This document shows, one piece after another, positions 35,742 through 45,004 of a DNA stretch of 64,000 nucleotides. The notes below the pieces were generated by a model. It searched no databases and was not told where the DNA came from. It saw nothing but the letters and a program-made list of their open reading frames with translations. The stretch's first letter is position 1, and each line of letters opens with the position of its first letter. Origin of the DNA: Candidimonas nitroreducens (GTDB lineage Bacteria > Pseudomonadota > Gammaproteobacteria > Burkholderiales > Burkholderiaceae_B). The position numbers and the translations under genes were made by a program. The stretch spans positions 62,001 through 126,000 of the forward strand of contig NZ_NJIH01000012.1 in assembly GCF_002209565.1 (NCBI RefSeq), written 5' to 3'.

Positions 35742-36974
35742 CTAGCCGCGGGCGCTCAGGGCGGCGTCCAGCGTCTCGACCCAGTGCCGCACCGGCGTGT
35801 CGGTACCGCTTTGCAGGTGGCCGATACATCCCATATTGGATGAAACGATGCAGGCCGGGCCGCCAGCCTGCAGCGCCTCCAGCTTGCGGTCACGCAAGGC
35901 TTTGGACAGCTCGGGCTGGGTCACGGAATAGGTGCCGGCCGAGCCGCAGCACAGATGCGATTCGGCAAATGGCTGCAAATCAAAACCCAGTTCGCCCAGC
36001 AGCTTTTCGGTGATGCCGCGCAACTGCTGCCAGTGCTGCAGGGTGCAAGGCGGATGGAACACCAGCGGCTGCGGCAGGTCTCCCAGCACCGACTTGAGCT
36101 GTGCGGCATGCGGCGCGAGGATCTCGGCTACGTCTTTGACCTTGTCGACGAAGCGCAAGGCGCGGGCGGCGTAGTCGGTATCGAAGCGCAAATGATGCGC
36201 ATATTCACGCATCATGGCGCCGCAGCCCGAGGCGTTGATGACGATGGCCTCGACCTGGCCGCTATCGAGCAGCGGCAGCCAGGCATCAATATTGGCGCGC
36301 ATCTGGCCCAAAGCAGCTTCCTGCGCATCGAGGTGGAAATTGATGGCGCCGCAGCATCCGGCCCCCGCCACCGTGCGCGTGCCTATGCCCACCGCGTGCA
36401 GCACCCGCGCCGTGGCCGCGTCGATGGAAGGCATCATGGCCGGCTGCACGCAGCCGGCCGGCATCAGCACCTGGCGCTGCAGGCCGGAGCCGTCGGGCAG
36501 CTTGCCGGCCGGACGCGCCGCCGCTATTTTGTTGCGCAGCACCGCGGGCAGGACGGGGCGCAGCGCCCTGCCCAGCTTGTAGGCGGGCGCGAACAGCGGC
36601 GAAGTCAATGTGCGGCGCAACAGTGTGCGCGTGGCGCGCTGGGCCACGGGACGCTCGACCCGTTCGTCCACCAGCTTGCGGCCGATGTCGACCAGCGCGC
36701 CGTACTGCACACCCGACGGACAAGTGGTTTCGCAGTTGCGGCAGGTCAGGCAGCGATCCAGATGCTGCTGGGTGGATGCGGTGGGCGCGACGCCCTCCAG
36801 CACCTGCTTGATCAGATAGATGCGCCCGCGCGGGCTGTCGAGCTCGTCGCCCAGGATCTGATAAGTGGGACAGGTGGCCGTACAGAAGCCGCAATGCACG
36901 CAGCGGCGCAGGATTTCTTCGGCCTCCTTGCCCAACTCACTGTCTCGCGCCCAGGCTGCTAGATTGGTTTGCAC
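35742..36974 (-). CDS. glcF: Glycolate oxidase iron-sulfur subunit
   Basis: 410 residues. Two 4Fe-4S binding motifs near the N-terminus: CVHCGFCTATCP (about 26-37) and CLTCRNCETTCP (about 76-87); two CCG-type cysteine-rich domains follow (AGCCGAINFH, LCCGSAGTY). Passes electrons from GlcD/GlcE to the quinone pool. Third gene of glcDEF; starts 11 bases after glcE. Confidence 0.95.
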   Translation of the reverse strand: MQTNLAAWARDSELGKEAEEILRRCVHCGFCTATCPTYQILGDELDSPRGRIYLIKQVLEGVAPTASTQQHLDRCLTCRNCETTCPSGVQYGALVDIGRKLVDERVERPVAQRATRTLLRRTLTSPLFAPAYKLGRALRPVLPAVLRNKIAAARPAGKLPDGSGLQRQVLMPAGCVQPAMMPSIDAATARVLHAVGIGTRTVAGAGCCGAINFHLDAQEAALGQMRANIDAWLPLLDSGQVEAIVINASGCGAMMREYAHHLRFDTDYAARALRFVDKVKDVAEILAPHAAQLKSVLGDLPQPLVFHPPCTLQHWQQLRGITEKLLGELGFDLQPFAESHLCCGSAGTYSVTQPELSKALRDRKLEALQAGGPACIVSSNMGCIGHLQSGTDTPVRHWVETLDAALSARG

Positions 36975-36985
36975 GGCGATAAACC

Positions 36986-38080
36986 TCAGAATTCAGAGAA
37001 CAGGCGTTTAGGGTTGAAAATGCCCACCGGGTCGAACTCTTGCTTGAGCCTGCGCGACACGTCCAAGAGGCCGGCGGCCAGAGGATGGAACACTGGCACC
37101 CCCACCGGCTTGTAGTCGTAGCGATACAGCGTGGCGTGGCCGCCCAGCGCCTGCACGCGCCGGCGCAGATCCAGCGGGTCGGCATCGGCGGCCAGCCAGC
37201 GCTGGCCACCATTCCATTCGATCAGTGTGGGCCCGGCCTGCAGCGCCCGGGCGCGCGGCGGCAAGGCCAGGCGCCACAGGGGCCGCGCCCGGAAAAAAGC
37301 ATGCGTCTGGTCGCGCAGGCTGACCCAATAGGCCTGCGCCTCGTCTTCGTTGAGCCGCTCGCCGCCGATGCGGCGCACGCCCGCGGCCACCGCCGAACCG
37401 CTGCCGGACAGGCGCACCGAGACGCGGCCGCCGTCGCCCGGATCTTCCCAGCTGGTGGCCGATATGGCCAGCGGCATCGTGCGCCAGCGGCCGAAATGCT
37501 GCAGCGCTTCGGCCTCGGTGGCCTGCAGCACCAGGGTAGCCTCTTCGAAGGGCTTGGGAACGACTTTCAGCGAGACCTCCACCAGAGCGCCGAACACCCC
37601 CATAGAACCCGCCAGCAGGCGCGATACATCGTAGCCCGCGACGTTCTTCATGACCTCGCCGCCGAATTCCAGCACCACGCCCGAAGAATCGAGCAGCTTG
37701 GCGCCCAGCACGAAATCGCGCAGGCTGCCGGCGGCCATGCGCCTGGGGCCCGAGAGCCCCGAGGCGACACAGCCGCCCAAGGTCGAGGCCGCGCCCAGGC
37801 GCGGCGGCTCGAAAGCCAGCATCTGCCCTTCCTGGTCGAGCACCTGCTCGATGTCGGACAGCAGCGTGCCCGCGCGGGCGGTGATCACCAGTTCGGCGGG
37901 CTGATAATTCACCACGCCGCACAGGCTCGACATGTCGAGCACGGCGTGGCTGTGCAAGTCTTCGAGGTCGGTGGCCTCGCCGTAGAAGCGCTTGGTGGCG
38001 CCGCCGCGTATCGACAAGGGCCGCTGCGCCGCGCGCGCAGTCATGACCTGGTCGCTCAATTCCGCAAGAACGAACTCCAT
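36986..38080 (-). CDS. glcE: Glycolate oxidase FAD-binding subunit GlcE
   Basis: 364 residues from ATG 38080, seven bases after the glcD stop. FAD_binding_4 features: LSIRGGATKRFYG, LGAASTLGGCVASGLSGPRR and GGEVMKNVAGYDVSRLLAGSMGVFG. Works with GlcD and GlcF as the glycolate oxidase complex at the membrane, giving glyoxylate. Confidence 0.95.
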   Translation of the reverse strand: MEFVLAELSDQVMTARAAQRPLSIRGGATKRFYGEATDLEDLHSHAVLDMSSLCGVVNYQPAELVITARAGTLLSDIEQVLDQEGQMLAFEPPRLGAASTLGGCVASGLSGPRRMAAGSLRDFVLGAKLLDSSGVVLEFGGEVMKNVAGYDVSRLLAGSMGVFGALVEVSLKVVPKPFEEATLVLQATEAEALQHFGRWRTMPLAISATSWEDPGDGGRVSVRLSGSGSAVAAGVRRIGGERLNEDEAQAYWVSLRDQTHAFFRARPLWRLALPPRARALQAGPTLIEWNGGQRWLAADADPLDLRRRVQALGGHATLYRYDYKPVGVPVFHPLAAGLLDVSRRLKQEFDPVGIFNPKRLFSEF

Positions 38081-38087
38081 AGGGGTC

Positions 38088-39581
38088 TCAAAAACGAGGC
38101 AATTCGGGGAAACTGATGTCGCCGCCGTGCACGTGCATCTTGCCGTATTCGGCGCAGCGGGCCAGCGTGGGGATGACTTTTTCAGGGTTGAGCAAGCCGT
38201 AGGGATCGAACGCCGCCTTGACAGCGGCAAAGGCGCCGAGCTCTTCGGGCTTGAACTGCACGCACATCTGATTGATTTTTTCGATGCCCACGCCGTGCTC
38301 GCCGGTGACCGTACCGCCCACCTGGACGCACAGTTCCAGGATCGAGGCGCCGAACTTCTCGGCGCGCTCGACCTCGGCGGGCTTGTTGGAGTCGAACATG
38401 ATCAGCGGATGCAGGTTGCCGTCGCCGGCATGGAACACATTGGCGCAGCGCAGGCCGTATTCGTCTTCCATTTGCTCGATGGCGCCGAGCACGCGCGCCA
38501 GGTGGCGGCGCGGGATGGTGCCGTCCATGCAATAGTAGTCGGGCGAGATGCGGCCCGCGGCGGGAAAGGCGTTCTTGCGGCCGGCCCAGAATTTCAGGCG
38601 CTCGGCTTCGGAAGCCGACACCTGCAGGCGCGTGGCGCCGGCGCCGCGGAACACCGCCTCCATGCGCTCGATCTCGTCGTCGACTTCGTCCTGCGTGCCG
38701 TCGGACTCGCACAACAGGATCGCCGCGGCTTCGAGGTCGTAGCCGGCGCATACGAATGGCTCCACCATATGGATGGCGCGCTTGTCCATCATTTCGAGGC
38801 CGGCGGGAATGATGCCGGCGGCGATGATGTTGGTGACTGCCTGGCCGGCGGCCTCGACGCTGGCGAAGCTGGCCATGACGACCCGCGCGCAGGCGGGCCG
38901 CGGGATCAGCTTGACCGTGACCTCGGTGACCACGCCGAGCATGCCCTCGGAGCCTATGAATACGGCCAGCAGATCCAGGCCCGGCGCATCAGGGGCCTCG
39001 GCGCCGAGTTCCAGCACGTTGCCGTCTATCGTGACGACCCGCACGCGCAATACGTTGTGCACCGTCAGGCCGTACTTGAGGCAGTGCACGCCGCCGGAGT
39101 TTTCGGCGACGTTGCCGCCGATCGAACAGGCGATCTGGCTGGACGGGTCTGGCGCGTAATACAGGCCGTGGGCCGCGGCGGCCTCGGAGATGGCCAGATT
39201 GCGCACCCCGGGCTGCACCACGGCGGTGGCCGATTCAGGGTCGATGCCGATGATGCGATTGAGTTTCGACAGGCCCAGCACCACGCCCTGCGCGTGCGGC
39301 ATGGCGCCGCCCGACAGGCCGGTGCCCGCGCCACGCGCCACTATGGGTATGTCCAGCGCCTTGCAGGCCTGCATCACGGCAATGACCTGCTGCTCGTTTT
39401 CGGGCAGCACCACCAACGCCGGCAGGCAGCGATACAAGGAAAGCCCGTCGCATTCGTACGGGCGGGTGTCCTCGATTCTGGAGAGGATGCAATGAGCGGG
39501 GAGAACGGCCTTGAGCCTGGCTATGAGCCCCTGGAAATCTGGCGTCTGCGGCGGTACCCGGGGTATCGGGTTCTGGTTCAT
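38088..39581 (-). CDS. glcD: Glycolate oxidase subunit GlcD
   Basis: 497 residues, full length for GlcD. FAD-binding motifs VARGAGTGLSGGAMPHAQG and CSIGGNVAENSGGVHCLKYG; substrate/FAD C-domain NVFHAGDGNLHPLIMFD and TVTGEHGVGIEK. Oxidises glycolate (and often D-lactate) with FAD. Promoter for glcDEF must be in the 170 bases before it; no regulator gene adjoins. Confidence 0.96.
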   Translation of the reverse strand: MNQNPIPRVPPQTPDFQGLIARLKAVLPAHCILSRIEDTRPYECDGLSLYRCLPALVVLPENEQQVIAVMQACKALDIPIVARGAGTGLSGGAMPHAQGVVLGLSKLNRIIGIDPESATAVVQPGVRNLAISEAAAAHGLYYAPDPSSQIACSIGGNVAENSGGVHCLKYGLTVHNVLRVRVVTIDGNVLELGAEAPDAPGLDLLAVFIGSEGMLGVVTEVTVKLIPRPACARVVMASFASVEAAGQAVTNIIAAGIIPAGLEMMDKRAIHMVEPFVCAGYDLEAAAILLCESDGTQDEVDDEIERMEAVFRGAGATRLQVSASEAERLKFWAGRKNAFPAAGRISPDYYCMDGTIPRRHLARVLGAIEQMEDEYGLRCANVFHAGDGNLHPLIMFDSNKPAEVERAEKFGASILELCVQVGGTVTGEHGVGIEKINQMCVQFKPEELGAFAAVKAAFDPYGLLNPEKVIPTLARCAEYGKMHVHGGDISFPELPRF

Positions 39582-39752
39582 GTATTGGCTTCCTTCAAGC
39601 CATGAATGTAACGCGAACCCCTCGAAAACACATGATCGGGACTACCCTAAGAATCCGCGTACAGGCGCGCCGGGCCGGCCGCGCACGGCCTTGCCGCGCA
39701 GGCCGGCGCCGCACGTGCCTCGGGCAGCCCGAGCTTGCCGGACGCTGCCGCT

Positions 39753-41159
39753 TCAGGGCAGTATTTTGCCTGGATTCAGGATGTTGTGCGGATCGAAAGC
39801 AAGCTTCAGGGCGCGCATCAGATCGAGCGCGTCCTGTCCGTGCTCGGCCAGCATGAATTCTTTCTTGTGCAGGCCGATGCCATGCTCGCCCGTGCAAGTG
39901 CCGTCCATGTCGATGGCGCGCCGCACCAGGCGCCGATTGAGGCGCTCGGACTCTTCCCATTGCTCTGGGCTGTCGGGGTCGATCAGCATCAGCACGTGGA
40001 AATTGCCGTCGCCCACGTGGCCCACGATCATGTAGGGGAAGCTGGCGCGATCCAGTTCCTGGGCGGTGGCCGACACGCACTCGGCCAGGCGCGAGATTGG
40101 CACGCATACGTCGGTGGTGCTGGCGCGCGAGCCCGGCCGCAGCTGCAGCCCGGCAAAGAGCGCGTTGTGGCGCGCCGTCCAGAGACGGCTGCGGTCTTCG
40201 GGCCGCTCGGCCCAATCGAAGTCCATGCCGCCGTGTTCGCGCGTGATCTCTTGCACCGCCACGGCCTGCTCTTTCACGCCGGCGGGGCTGCCGTGGAATT
40301 CGAACAGCAGCAGCGGCGACTCGCGCAGGCCCAGTTTGCTGTAGGCGTTGGTGGCCTTGACCGCGGCATTGTCCAAGAATTCCACGCGCGCCACCGGGAT
40401 GCCCATCTGGATGATTTCGATGACGCTGTTGACGGCGGCATCCAGGTCGGGGAAATTGCAGATCGCGGCGGAGATCGCCTCGGGCTGCGGGTACAGCCGC
40501 ACCGTGACCTCGGTGATGATGCCCAGGGTTCCTTCACTGCCCACGAAAATATGTGTGAGGTCGTAGCCGGCCGAGGACTTGCGGGCGCGGTTGGCGGTCT
40601 CGATGATGCGGCCGTCGGCCGTCACGACCTTGAGGTTCATGACGTTCTCGCGCATGGTGCCGTAGCGCACCGCGTTGGTGCCCGAGGCCCGCGTGGCGGC
40701 CATGCCGCCCAGGCTGGCGTCGGCGCCCGGATCGATCGGAAAGAACAGGCCGGTATCGCGTATTTCTTCGTTGAGCTGCTTGCGCGTCACGCCCGCCTGC
40801 ACCGTCACGGTGAGGTCTTCGGCATTGACCGCAACCACGCGGTTCATGCCGGAAAGATCCAGGGTAATGCCGCCGCGTATCGCCAGCAGATGCCCCTCTA
40901 TGGAAGAACCCGCGCCGTAGGGGATCAGCGGCACGCGGCTTTCATGGCACAGCCGGGCTACCCAGGCCACCTCTTCGGTGGTTTCTGCATAGACCACGGC
41001 ATCCGGCGGCATGGTGGGGTAAGGCGACTCGTCGCGGCCATGGTGCTCACGCACAGCCTGCGCGCTGGAACAGCGCGCGCCGAAGCGCTGCTGCAGCGCC
41101 TCGATGAAGCCCGGCGGGATAACGCAGCGTTCGCCGGCGGAAAAATGGGGTATATCCAT
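39753..41159 (-). CDS. FAD-linked oxidase, D-lactate/glycolate dehydrogenase-like (GlcD/Dld family)
   Basis: 468 residues from ATG 41159 with AGGAGC upstream; the frame remains open to 41582 but that part is unlike the family. FAD motifs PYGAGSSIEGHLLAIRGGI and GGMAATRASGTNAVRYG, C-terminal MIVGHVGDGNFHVLM and GTCTGEHGIGLHKKEF. Similar to cytochrome-linked D-lactate dehydrogenases. A paralogue of the neighbouring glcD, perhaps for another 2-hydroxy acid. Follows a Bug receptor gene on the same strand. Confidence 0.9.
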   Translation of the reverse strand: MDIPHFSAGERCVIPPGFIEALQQRFGARCSSAQAVREHHGRDESPYPTMPPDAVVYAETTEEVAWVARLCHESRVPLIPYGAGSSIEGHLLAIRGGITLDLSGMNRVVAVNAEDLTVTVQAGVTRKQLNEEIRDTGLFFPIDPGADASLGGMAATRASGTNAVRYGTMRENVMNLKVVTADGRIIETANRARKSSAGYDLTHIFVGSEGTLGIITEVTVRLYPQPEAISAAICNFPDLDAAVNSVIEIIQMGIPVARVEFLDNAAVKATNAYSKLGLRESPLLLFEFHGSPAGVKEQAVAVQEITREHGGMDFDWAERPEDRSRLWTARHNALFAGLQLRPGSRASTTDVCVPISRLAECVSATAQELDRASFPYMIVGHVGDGNFHVLMLIDPDSPEQWEESERLNRRLVRRAIDMDGTCTGEHGIGLHKKEFMLAEHGQDALDLMRALKLAFDPHNILNPGKILP

Positions 41160-41319
41160 GGGTACAGCTCCTGATGTCCTGCTCCGGGTGCCTCGCTCTG
41201 GGTGCCCTGCTTTCGATGCTCTCTTGTGGCCACCAGCCGGCGTGTGCCAAGTGGTGCCGCCGGCGCGGAGCCTGCACCGATCAATGTAGCATTTCCACCC
41301 GGCCCACGCCGCAGCCCGC

Positions 41320-42441
41320 TTATTTCGCAGGGCCGGCTTTTCCTTCGTGCTCGGCGGTAATGCCGTACTGTTTGACCAGCTCGCCGTACAGCTCCCATTC
41401 GTGCTGTATGCGCCGCCCGAAGTCGGCGCCAAACAAGGGCTGCACCTCGGTGCCCTGCACGGCCAGCGCCTGCGCCAGCTGCGGCTCGGCCAGCACTTTG
41501 CGCGCCGCCTGCTCCAGCACCGCGACCACCGCGTCGGGCGTGCGGGCCGGCACCACCAGGCCGTACCAGGTGGCAAAGGCATCCAGCCCCTTCATGCCCG
41601 TGGCTTGTTCGATCGTCGGCACCTCGGGCAGAAAGGCGGAACGCTTGGGCTGCAGCACCGCGTACGCAAGCAGGCGCCCCGATTTGATGTACGGCCATGC
41701 CGGCGGCAGGCCGACGATGGCCATTTTGGTCTGGCCACCCAGTACCGCCATGGTCGCGGGCGCCGCACCCTTATAGGGCACGTGCAGCAGATTCACGCCG
41801 CTCTTGTGCCTGAGCGCCTCGAGCGCGAAATGGTGAGTGGTGCCGACCCCCGCCGTCGCCACGGTCAACAAGGTCGGATCCTTGCGCCCCAGGGCCAGCG
41901 CGTCGCGCAGCGTCGCCGCCTGCAACGACGGGGAGGCCACCACGACCGTGGGAGACTCGGCCACCATCGCCACCGGGCGCAGATCCTTGGTCGGGTCGTA
42001 GGGCGCATGGCCGTAGAAGCGCGGACTGCTGCCCAGTTCCGGATTGCCCGAGAACAACACCGTATAGCCGTCGGGCGCCGCGCGCACGGCCGCCTCCGCG
42101 CCTATCATGCCGCCCGCCCCAGGACGGTTCTCGACGATGAGGGACGCGTGCAATTGTTGCGCCATGGCCTTGGCGAACAGGCGCGCGGTAGCGTCTATCC
42201 CGCCGCCGGCCGCATAGGGCACGATCATGCGTATCGGCCTGGATGGATAGCCTTCGGCGTGGGCGGCGCCGCCGCACACGAAAGCGGCCATGCACAGCAA
42301 TGCCAGGCGGCGCCGCGGTGTGCGCGGCCGCGACGCCGCGGCCGATGCCGGCTCAGCGCCCGAGTCCAGGCTCCGGTGGCGGCGGGAATATCCGTACAAG
42401 CATTTGCACAGGCGGGAAAATATAGCTGGCTCGATATTCAT
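41320..42441 (-). CDS. Bug family substrate-binding protein
   Basis: About 373 residues from ATG 42441 (GGAG nine bases upstream; ATG 42456 is the alternative). A long N-terminal part precedes the hydrophobic stretch RRLALLCMAAFVCGGAAHA. Bug motifs: YPSRPIRMIVPYAAGGGIDATAR, VENRPGAGGMIGAEAAV, LHVPYKGAAPATMAVLGGQ. Third receptor of this type in the window, located between the sulfatase and the FAD-linked oxidase genes. Confidence 0.9.
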   Translation of the reverse strand: MNIEPAIFSRLCKCLYGYSRRHRSLDSGAEPASAAASRPRTPRRRLALLCMAAFVCGGAAHAEGYPSRPIRMIVPYAAGGGIDATARLFAKAMAQQLHASLIVENRPGAGGMIGAEAAVRAAPDGYTVLFSGNPELGSSPRFYGHAPYDPTKDLRPVAMVAESPTVVVASPSLQAATLRDALALGRKDPTLLTVATAGVGTTHHFALEALRHKSGVNLLHVPYKGAAPATMAVLGGQTKMAIVGLPPAWPYIKSGRLLAYAVLQPKRSAFLPEVPTIEQATGMKGLDAFATWYGLVVPARTPDAVVAVLEQAARKVLAEPQLAQALAVQGTEVQPLFGADFGRRIQHEWELYGELVKQYGITAEHEGKAGPAK

Positions 42442-42492
42442 GGCCTTGGTCTCCATCCAGGTTTTTGTCGAAGCTGCGGGGCGACGCGCGGC

Positions 42493-43965
42493 TCAGGGCC
42501 GCTCGCCCTGCCCGGTGCGAGGCGCGGGCGTGGCGCCCGGGGCGCCCAGGCTCGCCGCCCGCTGCGGGCCGCCGAGCCGCTCTATCATGGCGCGCTGGTC
42601 GCGCTTGGCGCGCCGGTCGGTCGCCTCGGGGTCGACAATCTCCAGCAGCGCGGCATGCATTTCCGCCAGCACCGCGGCATGCGCCGGGTCGCCCGCCAGA
42701 TCCCGCAACTCTTCGGGGTCGGCCTGCAAATCGAACAGCTCGGGGCGATGGCGCACGTAGTAGTGGTACTTCCAGCGCCCCTTGCGCAGCATATAGCCGG
42801 CGCTGTTGCTGCCCGCGGCATGATATTCACTGAACACCGGCCGCTGCGGGTCGGGATCGGCGGCGGTCTCGAACAGCGAGCGCCCCGGGCGCCCTTCCAT
42901 CAACGGCAGCGGATCGACGCCGGCGGCCTGCAATATGGTCGGGTACAGATCCAGCAGATCCACCGGCGCCTCGCAAACCCCCGGCGCCAGCCCCGGGCCG
43001 GACAGGATCATGGGCACGCATACACTTTCCTGGTACAGGGTCGACTTGCCCCACACCCCACGCGCGCCGAGGTTCTCGCCATGATCCGACGTATATACAA
43101 CGTAGGTGCTGTCATCCAGCCCGGCCTGGCGCAAGGCATCGGTGATACAGCCGACGTTGTGATCCAGCCAGCTGCATAACCCGTAGTAGGCGGCAAAAGC
43201 CATGCGCCGCTCTTCGGGGCTGCGGAAGCGGCTTTCGGAATCCATGAAATCCACATATTCCTGCACCCAGGGGTGGCGCACGTAGCCGTCGCGCGGCAGA
43301 AGCTTGGGCTCGGGCAGCGCCATGGCCTCGTAGGGCGCATAGAACTGCGGCGGCGCAATCAGCGGGAAATGCGGCGCCACCAGGCCTACGTACAGCACAA
43401 AGGGCTGGCCGCGCCGCGCGGCTGCTTGCAGCCAGTCGCAGGCCTGGCCGGTCACGGATCTATCGTAGGCCGTGTAGGGCGATTCGCCGGGGCCGATACG
43501 CTCGCCCAGCATGCGCGGGCCGTCCGGGCGCGACACGTAGGGGTCGCGTATCGAGGCCCAGACCATGCCGTGGCCGCCCACGACGTGCATGGGGATGTGC
43601 TCCGCATCGAAGCCGGCGGGATCTTCTTCGGCCCGGTAGTGCAGCTTGCCTATGCTTTCGACCCGGATGCCGCGATCCTGCAGCGCATGGCCCCAGCCGC
43701 GCTGGGCGCCGTCGTAGGCCATGGCGTTGTCCCAATAGCCGATGCGGTGTACGCGGCAGCCGGTGGCAAAAGCCGCGCGGGCCGGCACGCAAATCGGGCT
43801 GGGGGTATAAGCATTGCTGAAACGCACTCCGCCGGCGGCCAATGCGTCCAGCGCGGGCGTACTTACGAACGGGTGGCCGGAACAACCCATCATTCTCGGA
43901 TCGTGCTCGTCGGACATGACGATCACCATATTTCGCTGCTGTTGCACGGGGCCTCCCGCAGTCAT
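42493..43965 (-). CDS. Type I (Cys) sulfatase family hydrolase
   Basis: 490 residues. The sulfatase signature SPICVPARAAFATG has CxPxR with Cys59, which must be oxidised to formylglycine to be active. Metal ligands at VIVMSDEHDP near the start and in YTSDHGENLGARGVWGKSTLYQESVCVP. Similar to choline-sulfatase and phosphonate monoester hydrolase relatives; no signal peptide, so probably cytoplasmic. No maturase gene is seen here. Neighbouring Bug receptor suggests an imported sulfate ester. Confidence 0.88.
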   Translation of the reverse strand: MTAGGPVQQQRNMVIVMSDEHDPRMMGCSGHPFVSTPALDALAAGGVRFSNAYTPSPICVPARAAFATGCRVHRIGYWDNAMAYDGAQRGWGHALQDRGIRVESIGKLHYRAEEDPAGFDAEHIPMHVVGGHGMVWASIRDPYVSRPDGPRMLGERIGPGESPYTAYDRSVTGQACDWLQAAARRGQPFVLYVGLVAPHFPLIAPPQFYAPYEAMALPEPKLLPRDGYVRHPWVQEYVDFMDSESRFRSPEERRMAFAAYYGLCSWLDHNVGCITDALRQAGLDDSTYVVYTSDHGENLGARGVWGKSTLYQESVCVPMILSGPGLAPGVCEAPVDLLDLYPTILQAAGVDPLPLMEGRPGRSLFETAADPDPQRPVFSEYHAAGSNSAGYMLRKGRWKYHYYVRHRPELFDLQADPEELRDLAGDPAHAAVLAEMHAALLEIVDPEATDRRAKRDQRAMIERLGGPQRAASLGAPGATPAPRTGQGERP

Positions 43966-44039
43966 TGCACGCCCCTATTATGGGAAGCCGGGCAAGGCAG
44001 CACAAATACAATATTTTTCTGGAACCTATATCGAAAAAC

Positions 44040-44993
44040 TTATATGTCTTGCCGCGCGTGCGCTTGCTCGACCACTTCTGCAACCAGGTCGACCAGCGCC
44101 CGGGCGGCCGAGCCCAGCGGCCTATCCTGCGACCAGACCAGCGACTGCACGCGGCTGAGCTGCGGCTCCACGATCAGGCGCGACTGCACCGGCATGGCCG
44201 CCAGCATCCCCCCGAAGGCGCTGCGCGGCAGCACGGCGCAGGCCAGCCCTTCCCTGATCAGCGACACCGTCATGGCGGCGCTGTTCAGCTCGTAGCGCAC
44301 GTCCAGGCGCAGGCCCTGGGCCACCGCCTCGCGCTCCAATATTTTGCGCAGATCGTGGCGGCGGTCGGGGGCCACCAGCGCGCAATCGGCGATCCGCGCA
44401 TAGCGCAGCGTTTTGCCCCGCCCCGGCAGGCTGCCCGGAGTGCCGAACAGATGCAGTTTCTCGGTAAACAAGGGGCGCGCCGCTACGCCTTCCATGTCGG
44501 CAGCCCCAGGGAAGATGGCCAGATCCACCGTGCGCGATTCGATCAATTCGGCCACCCGCTGCGACAGGCCCTCCATCAGATCGAGGCGGATGTCGGGGTA
44601 ACGCTGGCTCACGGCGCGCAGCAGCGGCGCGGCCAGCACCGTGCTCAGGGCGCCGGCGATCGCCAGGCGCACGCGGCCGCGCGGATTGGCCGCGGCATCG
44701 CGCACGTCTTCGCGCAGCGCACCGAGCTGATCCAGTATGGACAAAGCCCGGCCGTACAGGCGCTGGCCTTCGGCCGTGATCTTCATGCCGCGCGCATGGC
44801 GCTCGAACAGCCGCGCCCCCAGGGCGTCTTCCATGGCGCCGATGTGCTGGCTGAGCGCCGGCTGCGCGATACCCAGGCGCCCCGACGCGCCCGACAAACT
44901 GCCCGCCTTGACGATCTCGATGAAATACCGCAACTGGCGCAGCGTCAGCCTGGCGCCGTTGGCCAGGGGTGGCGGCGGCGCTGCGCGAGCCAT
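44040..44993 (-). CDS. LysR family transcriptional regulator
   Basis: 317 residues from ATG 44993, 11 bases after the aroG stop. HTH in GSLSGASGRLGIAQPALSQHIGAMEDALGARLFER; effector domain with typical LysR architecture. It stands before the sulfatase-bug-oxidase genes on the same strand and likely controls those or its own unit. A link to aroG is less likely, although the spacing allows read-through from it. Confidence 0.9.
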   Translation of the reverse strand: MARAAPPPPLANGARLTLRQLRYFIEIVKAGSLSGASGRLGIAQPALSQHIGAMEDALGARLFERHARGMKITAEGQRLYGRALSILDQLGALREDVRDAAANPRGRVRLAIAGALSTVLAAPLLRAVSQRYPDIRLDLMEGLSQRVAELIESRTVDLAIFPGAADMEGVAARPLFTEKLHLFGTPGSLPGRGKTLRYARIADCALVAPDRRHDLRKILEREAVAQGLRLDVRYELNSAAMTVSLIREGLACAVLPRSAFGGMLAAMPVQSRLIVEPQLSRVQSLVWSQDRPLGSAARALVDLVAEVVEQAHARQDI

Positions 44994-45004
44994 GTGCGGC
45001 CGTT

